A DNA stretch of 64,000 nucleotides from Bariatricus massiliensis. Its GTDB lineage: Bacteria > Bacillota > Clostridia > Lachnospirales > Lachnospiraceae. Made by a program: the position numbers and the translations under genes. Below, piece by piece: positions 58,795-64,000 of the stretch. Location of the stretch: contig NZ_LT574835.1 of the NCBI RefSeq assembly GCF_900086725.1, positions 64,501-128,500 of the forward strand, given 5' to 3'. The first letter of the stretch is position 1; every line of letters begins with the position of its first letter. The notes below the pieces were generated by a model. It was not told the origin of the DNA, did not search any database, and saw only the letters and a list, made by a program, of their open reading frames with translations.

Positions 58795-59538
58795 ATGTAT
58801 AGAGTTTTACTTGCCGAGGATGAATATATCGAGCGGAAATACTTAAGAAAAATATTTAAAAAACATAGTGACCAATTTGAAGTTGTCGGTGAAGCCTTGA
58901 ATGGGAATGATGCAGTCAAGAAAGCAGGACTGCTGCACCCGGATATTATAATTATGGATATCAATATGGCCGCCCTGAACGGACTAGAAGCCGCTCGTGC
59001 CATAAAGGATACAGCTCCCACTACTATCATTATACTTAATACTGCTTTTGCAGAATTTGAATTCGCCCGTCTGGCTCTGGAATATAAACTGGATGGTTAT
59101 CTTTTAAAGCCATCTAGTGAAACGGATATTCTTGCATCAATAGAAAAATCAATAAGAAGCACTGGCTCTTCTGATACTTGTCCAAACCATCAGAAATCGG
59201 GCTCGGAAAATATTGTAACACAAGTTCAAGATTACGTTGATTCATACTATTCCCGGCGGCTTTCCTTGGAAGAGATTGCGCAGTCCGTCCATTTCAGTCC
59301 GGCCTACATTTCTTCATTATTCCGCAAGGAAACCGGCATGACCATAACCGATTATATCCGCAAAGTCCGCCTTTCCCATGCCCTCACGATGCTGGAACAG
59401 TCTCCATCAGCGGTAGGGGAAATTGCCAAGGCATGCGGGTTTTCCAACATCTCACATTTTAACCGAGTCTTTAAAAAGTACACCGGAAATTCTCCTATGG
59501 AATTAAGAAAGAAGATGCATGCTGATGACTCCAATTGA
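58795..59538 (+). CDS. Response regulator with AraC-type DNA-binding domain (YesN-like)
   Basis: A 247-residue regulator. The receiver domain has EDE at 8-10, phospho-acceptor Asp55 in IIIMDINMAAL and Lys in YLLKPSS. The C-terminal AraC domain (about 140-245) has both helix-turn-helices (LSLEEIAQSVHFSPAYISSL and GEIAKACGFSNISHFNRVF). It overlaps the sensor gene. Its probable targets are the divergent hydrolase-DUF819-aminopeptidase operon or the SDR/enoate-reductase genes. Confidence 0.93.
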   Translation: MYRVLLAEDEYIERKYLRKIFKKHSDQFEVVGEALNGNDAVKKAGLLHPDIIIMDINMAALNGLEAARAIKDTAPTTIIILNTAFAEFEFARLALEYKLDGYLLKPSSETDILASIEKSIRSTGSSDTCPNHQKSGSENIVTQVQDYVDSYYSRRLSLEEIAQSVHFSPAYISSLFRKETGMTITDYIRKVRLSHALTMLEQSPSAVGEIAKACGFSNISHFNRVFKKYTGNSPMELRKKMHADDSN

Positions 59539-60739
59539 TTTACACGACATTGTTACCGAATCATTTCAACAAGAAATCCAAGACTCTTTTGCCTATGCAA
59601 CGGGATTTGGAGTTGTTTTTCTCGACCGCGCGGGAAAGCATATCGGCCCCGGAAGTAATTTCACCAAGTTCTGTCGATGTATAAATGCCCGCAAGGACGG
59701 AGCGCATTGTTGCACTCTTTCCAATCAGCACGCCATCAGCTTGGCATTAAAATCAAAAAAACCTAGTATTTATGTCTGCCATGCCAACTTAATCAATATT
59801 GAAATTCCATTAATTTACAAAAACTACTATGTCGGCGCTATCACAGCCGGTCAAGTGCTGTGCCCCGAAATGGATTTTTACCCTAAGGACGCCATATCTG
59901 CCTCGGTGAATTGGCTTGACGATCCTCAACTGGCCGAATACTATAAGGAAATCCCTGTTTTATCGCGCCAGCAGATTGAAGCCGCTACAACAGCACTTAT
60001 GAATCTCTCTAATTTTATTATTCAGAGCTTTGCTTACAATCAAGTAGTAAAAGACTACGCCGACAACCGTGAGAAACTGCTATTAGCAGAAAAGCGGCAG
60101 CTTAATCTGGAGCACCAGCTAAAGTTAGCCCAATTGGACGCACTGCAGAAGCAAGTAACTCCTCACTTTATGTTCAATGTTCTAAGTTCTATTTCACGCT
60201 TATTGTCTCTCGGGGAATATGATACCGCCTCGAAGATGGTCGACTCCTTTGCCCATATGATGCGCTATAGTCTGTCAGACATTCATACGGGAGTTACACT
60301 GGAACAAGAAATGACTTATATTAAGAATTACCTGTCCATACAAAAATATCGTTTTGGCGATTTAATCCACTACCGCATAAGCTGCGACGAAAAAGCAAAA
60401 AAAGTACAGATTCCTTTTTTCGCATTACAGCCGCTGGTAGAGAACTCTGTGGAACATGGGATTCTAGCAAAAGCAGAAGGCGGAACCATCACTGTCCATG
60501 TGACCTGCACAGCCGCCAGTGTGCTGATAGATATCTCTGACAGTGGTGTTGGCATCTCTAAAGAAAGTCTTGAAATGATACAAAAACAACTTGTAAAAGA
60601 CAATTTGCCGGACACATCCCATGTGGGGCTCTATAACTGTTACCGTCGTTTCATGCTTTTTTATAAAGATAACGCAGACTTCCAGATAGCAAGCAAAGAA
60701 AGTCAAGGAACCCAAATTAAGATTAGAATACCTTATTGA
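59519..60739 (+). CDS. PocR-domain sensor histidine kinase
   Basis: A 406-residue kinase without membrane segments. Residues 5-170 are a PocR domain (FGVVFLDRAGKHIGPGSNFT and the Cys-rich FCRCINARKDGAHCC, then YVGAITAGQVLC), a ligand-sensing fold found in regulators of diol and hydrocarbon metabolism. Then comes a coiled coil, the LytS-type phospho-acceptor His216 in TPHFMFNVLSSISRLL and an HATPase domain (PLVENSVEHGI and DSGVGI). It overlaps the regulator by 20 bp. The four Cys could bind metal or sense redox. Confidence 0.92.
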   Translation: MLMTPIDLHDIVTESFQQEIQDSFAYATGFGVVFLDRAGKHIGPGSNFTKFCRCINARKDGAHCCTLSNQHAISLALKSKKPSIYVCHANLINIEIPLIYKNYYVGAITAGQVLCPEMDFYPKDAISASVNWLDDPQLAEYYKEIPVLSRQQIEAATTALMNLSNFIIQSFAYNQVVKDYADNREKLLLAEKRQLNLEHQLKLAQLDALQKQVTPHFMFNVLSSISRLLSLGEYDTASKMVDSFAHMMRYSLSDIHTGVTLEQEMTYIKNYLSIQKYRFGDLIHYRISCDEKAKKVQIPFFALQPLVENSVEHGILAKAEGGTITVHVTCTAASVLIDISDSGVGISKESLEMIQKQLVKDNLPDTSHVGLYNCYRRFMLFYKDNADFQIASKESQGTQIKIRIPY

Positions 60740-60744
60740 CCCAT

Positions 60745-60782
60745 GAAAAGGCGGAATCTGCAGCTGCAGATTCCGCCTTTTC
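60745..60782. terminator. Bidirectional terminator
   Basis: A 38-bp perfect palindrome (arm GAAAAGGCGGAATCTGCAG) with A and T ends lies between the convergent kinase and SDR genes. Confidence 0.88.
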
Positions 60783-60801
60783 ATTCTAAATACATTACAA
60801 A

Positions 60802-61578
60802 TTATACAATCGCACCGCCGCCGTCGACAATGATGAACTGTCCTTGTACGTAACTGGACGCGTCGCTCGAGAGGTAGAGTACGGTTCCGTTCAGCTCCCC
60901 TTTCTTCCCGGGACGTCCCGCCGGATTCATAGCCGAATATCCTTGGAGGAACTGTTCCGATTTGAATAATGTCCCCTGCGTCATCTCGGTCTCAAACAAT
61001 GCCGGCCCTATGGCATTCACAGTGATTCCATATCTTGCGTAAGAGCATGCCATTCCTTTTGTCAGCCCAAGCACAGCGGATTTGGATGCGTTGTAAGAAT
61101 GCCGTATGAACATATCGTTCTTGTCTGCAATAACCGCATTTACAGAGGCAATATTGACAATCTTTCCATATCCCCGCTCTTTCATCTGCGGCACTACGTA
61201 TTTGGATACGAAAAATATACCTTTTACATTTGTATTGAAGGACTTATCCCAGTCCTCCTCTGTCATAGAGTCTACGCCGCCCCGGACAGCAACTCCCGCG
61301 TTATTCATGAGAATGTCGATGTGCCCGAATGTATCGAGGACGGTCTGTATTGCCACTTTGACGCTTTCCTCATTTGTCACGTCACATGCCACGGCAATGG
61401 ATTTTCTGCCCAGCTTCTCAATCTCTTCTTTCACCCCGTTAATTTTTTCTGCACGGCGCGCGAGAACTGCCACATCTGCGCCCGCTTCCGCATATGCAAG
61501 GGCCGCGTCTGCGCCAAGTCCTGAGCTGGCCCCTGTCACTACTGCTACTTTTCCTGTTAAATCAAACAAATTTCCCAT
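60802..61578 (-). CDS. Short-chain dehydrogenase/reductase
   Basis: A 258-residue SDR with the TGASSGLGADAALAYAEAGA nucleotide motif, NNAGVA, catalytic Ser in NIASVNAV and YNASKSAV (YxxxK), close in pattern to gluconate 5-dehydrogenase and hydroxysteroid dehydrogenase types. It lies 21 bp downstream of the enoate-reductase fusion on the same strand, so the two likely act on the same carbonyl/enoyl compound. Substrate unknown. Confidence 0.9.
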   Translation of the reverse strand: MGNLFDLTGKVAVVTGASSGLGADAALAYAEAGADVAVLARRAEKINGVKEEIEKLGRKSIAVACDVTNEESVKVAIQTVLDTFGHIDILMNNAGVAVRGGVDSMTEEDWDKSFNTNVKGIFFVSKYVVPQMKERGYGKIVNIASVNAVIADKNDMFIRHSYNASKSAVLGLTKGMACSYARYGITVNAIGPALFETEMTQGTLFKSEQFLQGYSAMNPAGRPGKKGELNGTVLYLSSDASSYVQGQFIIVDGGGAIV

Positions 61579-61599
61579 ACTTACTGCCTCCTTATGAAA

Positions 61600-64000
61600 T
61601 TATATCCTTCCTGTTTCCATGAACGCGGTCCGGTCATACCAGCCGGTCAGCAGATACGGCACAATCGTATCCGCATCCAGCTCTTCCGCTAAGTTTAATT
61701 TATGTACCAGCAGGCTGTTTTTAGAATAGGCTCCGCCGATAATCGTATTGATTGGAAGCTCCGCCCAAGGATCGTCTATACTGGATTTTAACTGAAGATT
61801 TACAAATCCCGGCTCCCATGACTGATAGTTGTATTCACATTGGTTCATTAGCAGCGCTCCATTTTCAAAGTGCGCAGTCCCTTCCTTATCCGGCCGCCTG
61901 TCAAAATGATAATAGAACCCGCCTCCAAATGTCTTCTTTCCTGCAGCCGGCGCCTGATACAGTACATGTGTGAGAGGACTGTTGTATTCTCCCAGCTCCA
62001 TACTGGCCTCCACGAGCTGTGTCCCTCTTCTGGCCACTTCTGCGGTCACTACTGCTCCGTTCCTTCTGATGACGAACTCTGCGCCCATTTTTTTCGGAAT
62101 ACTGCCGTTGTCTCTTCCACACTGTACCGCCATCTCTGCTCCCGGGCCTCCAAGCACGAGCCCCAGCGGGTAGAGTCCCAGCGTCTGCCCGTAAGTCGCA
62201 TAGACACCTAGGATTGCCTCATAGTAGTCGTCCGCGAAGGTAGGCCTATGGATATGGCACACTGACAGTGTGACCACCGGCATGGAAAATGGTTTGAGCG
62301 GCGGCGGTAAAATCCGAGCAATTGCCGCAGGCTCTGTCAGGTAAGCCATGTACAGGCCCTCCTGCTCATCCATCAACGATACCTTTCCAAAGTTTGCAAT
62401 GTCTTGAGCCGGTATATGAAAACTTGTAAGTTTCTTTTTATGCTCAAAAAGTTCTCTTCCGGCTTCATATCCCATCCGAACCGCCGGAGCAATCGTTCCG
62501 TCCTTTACCGCGCTTCCCACGATTCTTACTTCCACACCCTTTTCCCGAAGGGCCTTGGCCAGTGTATCATCCGGGCGGTACCCCAATGAGAGTACGACCG
62601 CGTCTGCCGCTACTTCCTTGACCTGATGGTCTTCCACCTGCTCGACTATCACGCATCCTTCCCTTATTTCTTTCAACGCATGACCGAGAAGATAGGACGC
62701 CCCATACTTCTTCAGCCTTCCGCACACGTCCGCCACATTGGTATGGTTGGCGCCCGGCGCAATCTCCCCCAGCATGTCGATGATAGTGACCCGGTTTCCT
62801 AAAGCCGCCACATATTCAGCAGTCTCAAGACCGGTAAGTCCTGCACCGATAACCGCTATTGTTTTATCCTTCCATTCCTGCTTTCCATCAAGGACTTCCT
62901 TCACAGAATAGACATTTTCTCCGTGAATCCCCGGTATCTTTTCCGGCACGATAGGCACAGAGCCCGTCGCCACGACAACCGCATCCGGATTGTACGCCAT
63001 CACAGAGTCCACATCGGCAGCTGTTCCAAGCTTCACTTCCACATCCAGCTTTTTGAACGCTTCCCGGTAATAATCTGCCACCCATTCCATCCGCTCCTTC
63101 AGCGGAGGCTTTTTGGCCAGATTTACCGTTCCACCCAGTTCCTGCCCCTCATCCATAAGAACCACATGGACGCCGCGTTTTGCCAGTGTCTCCGCCGCAC
63201 ACATGCCGGCCGGCCCGCCGCCCGCCACAACGGCTGTATGTTTCATGGTATCGCAGGGAAGCTCTCTGTACTTAAGCTCCTTTGCAAGCCGCGGGTTCAC
63301 CGCGCATTCCGGCGGCAGCCCTGCTGCATTGTATTCGTTCAGGCTCTCAAAGCAGCGAAGACAGGAAATACATTTCCGCAGTTCGGATTCCTGTCCTTCC
63401 TGCACCTTCTTTCCCCATTCTTCATCCGCCAGCCATGCCCGGCCCAGAGATACAAAGTCTACCACGCCCTCCTCCAGAAAGGCTTCCGCAGTCTTCGGCT
63501 CCCGGATGGCGGACACGCCAAGGACCGGGATAGTGACATGAGCCTTCACTGCGGCCAGCATATCATGCCGCCAGCCTTGCGGGTAAGAAATCGGCTCTAC
63601 ACAGGTGATTCCCGTCTCATACAAGCCACAGCTCACGTCAAGGAAATCAATTCCCGCCTGTTCAAGGGCGGCCGCTATACGGATTCCGTCCTGAATATGA
63701 ATATAATCTTCCGTGACTCCCGTCTGGTCGAGGAATTCTTCCACCGAAAGCCGGACTCCTATAGGAAAGTCAGTCCCACATTCCCGGCGGATTCCTTCGA
63801 TAATTTCCAAGAGAATCCTCATACGGTTTTCAAAATTCCCTCCGTATTCGTCCTCACGCTTATTTGTGTAAGGAGATAAAAACTGCTGAAGCAGATATCC
63901 ATGGGCCGCATGAAGCTCTACCCCGTCACATCCCGCCTTTTTTACCCGCACGGCCCCGTCTGTGAACTGCTGGACTAGTTGCTTTATTTCCTCTATTGTT
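61600..64000 (-). CDS. Enoate-reductase-like flavoenzyme fused to an acetoacetate-decarboxylase-like domain (5' end outside window)
   Basis: The frame runs off the right edge (IEEIKQLVQQFTDGAVRVKK precedes the first in-window GTG), so the start is not seen. The first part is the end of an old-yellow-enzyme barrel (GCDGVELHAAHGYLLQQFLS, FVSLGRAWLAD) with a CISCLRC cysteine cluster for a 4Fe-4S centre. Two Rossmann domains follow (VVAGGGPAGMCAAETLA and IAVIGAGLTGLETAEY). This is the architecture of 2-enoate reductase and BaiCD/BaiH-type enzymes. The last 275 residues are a further domain with GLYPLGLVLGGPGAE and GSIPKKMGAEFV, where the Lys pair matches the Schiff-base site of acetoacetate decarboxylase. 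It is read with the SDR downstream. Confidence 0.88.
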   Translation of the reverse strand, partial: TIEEIKQLVQQFTDGAVRVKKAGCDGVELHAAHGYLLQQFLSPYTNKREDEYGGNFENRMRILLEIIEGIRRECGTDFPIGVRLSVEEFLDQTGVTEDYIHIQDGIRIAAALEQAGIDFLDVSCGLYETGITCVEPISYPQGWRHDMLAAVKAHVTIPVLGVSAIREPKTAEAFLEEGVVDFVSLGRAWLADEEWGKKVQEGQESELRKCISCLRCFESLNEYNAAGLPPECAVNPRLAKELKYRELPCDTMKHTAVVAGGGPAGMCAAETLAKRGVHVVLMDEGQELGGTVNLAKKPPLKERMEWVADYYREAFKKLDVEVKLGTAADVDSVMAYNPDAVVVATGSVPIVPEKIPGIHGENVYSVKEVLDGKQEWKDKTIAVIGAGLTGLETAEYVAALGNRVTIIDMLGEIAPGANHTNVADVCGRLKKYGASYLLGHALKEIREGCVIVEQVEDHQVKEVAADAVVLSLGYRPDDTLAKALREKGVEVRIVGSAVKDGTIAPAVRMGYEAGRELFEHKKKLTSFHIPAQDIANFGKVSLMDEQEGLYMAYLTEPAAIARILPPPLKPFSMPVVTLSVCHIHRPTFADDYYEAILGVYATYGQTLGLYPLGLVLGGPGAEMAVQCGRDNGSIPKKMGAEFVIRRNGAVVTAEVARRGTQLVEASMELGEYNSPLTHVLYQAPAAGKKTFGGGFYYHFDRRPDKEGTAHFENGALLMNQCEYNYQSWEPGFVNLQLKSSIDDPWAELPINTIIGGAYSKNSLLVHKLNLAEELDADTIVPYLLTGWYDRTAFMETGRI

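Noticed and set aside
62923..63879. 318-codon plus-strand frame opposite the enoate reductase
   Set aside because: It lies wholly inside a clear enzyme gene on the other strand and shows no domain or ribosome site.

Overview
The window reads as a chromosomal segment of an anaerobic Firmicute, most likely a gut Lachnospiraceae/Clostridia relative. The evidence is an rplM-rpsI pair with a leader, ecfA1-ecfA2-ecfT-truA in the usual Firmicute order, a tyrosyl T-box, an FMN riboswitch, a CarD-type regulator and a Clostridia-style flavin enoate reductase. No species can be named from sequence alone. About 37.8 kb of the 64 kb is a complete-looking temperate siphophage inserted at the 3' end of rpsI.

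Left host flank (1-4163): a GlnK/GlnL-like two-component pair, a PfoR-like PTS EIIC membrane protein, a CarD-like protein, and the transcription terminator that originally lay behind rpsI.

Prophage (4164-41934, bounded by a 16-bp direct repeat): minus-strand lysis genes (GH25/CW_7 endolysin, holin), then a diversity-generating retroelement (DGR). The DGR consists of a reverse transcriptase, a template repeat and a variable repeat at the 3' end of a 693-codon tail-fibre gene. Next come tail, head and packaging genes, a late regulator, a replication/recombination block (P4-type primase-helicase, family B polymerase, Cas4-like nuclease fused to a RecA-like ATPase, SNF2 helicase, VRR-NUC), a pentapeptide-type repeat protein and a PAPS-reductase-like enzyme. 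The switch region has two face-to-face consensus promoters, each with the same 19-bp operator candidate just upstream of its -35 box. Rightward lie the CI-like repressor, a voltage-gated-type potassium channel translationally coupled to it, the integrase and a small ribbon-helix-helix protein. Two diverged copies of an A/T-rich locus with nested inverted repeats flank the early region. I found no GATC in the prophage when reading by eye, although GATC occurs in both host flanks.

Right host flank (41920-64000): rpsI and rplM; an AGCS symporter; a GH13 enzyme; maf and a flavin reductase; tyrS with a tyrosine T-box displaced by a DUF3267 gene and a 119-bp-period repeat; a TruA-GNAT fusion; ecfT-ecfA2-ecfA1 behind an FMN riboswitch; an M18 aminopeptidase; a DUF819 membrane protein; an isochorismatase-family hydrolase; an AraC-type regulator with a PocR-domain kinase; an SDR; and an enoate-reductase-like flavoenzyme fused to an acetoacetate-decarboxylase-like domain, which runs off the right edge.

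The most interesting system is the DGR. The template and variable repeats (121 bp each) differ at 29 positions, and every difference falls on an adenine of the template in coding orientation. This is the signature of active adenine-directed mutagenesis of the phage receptor-binding tip.
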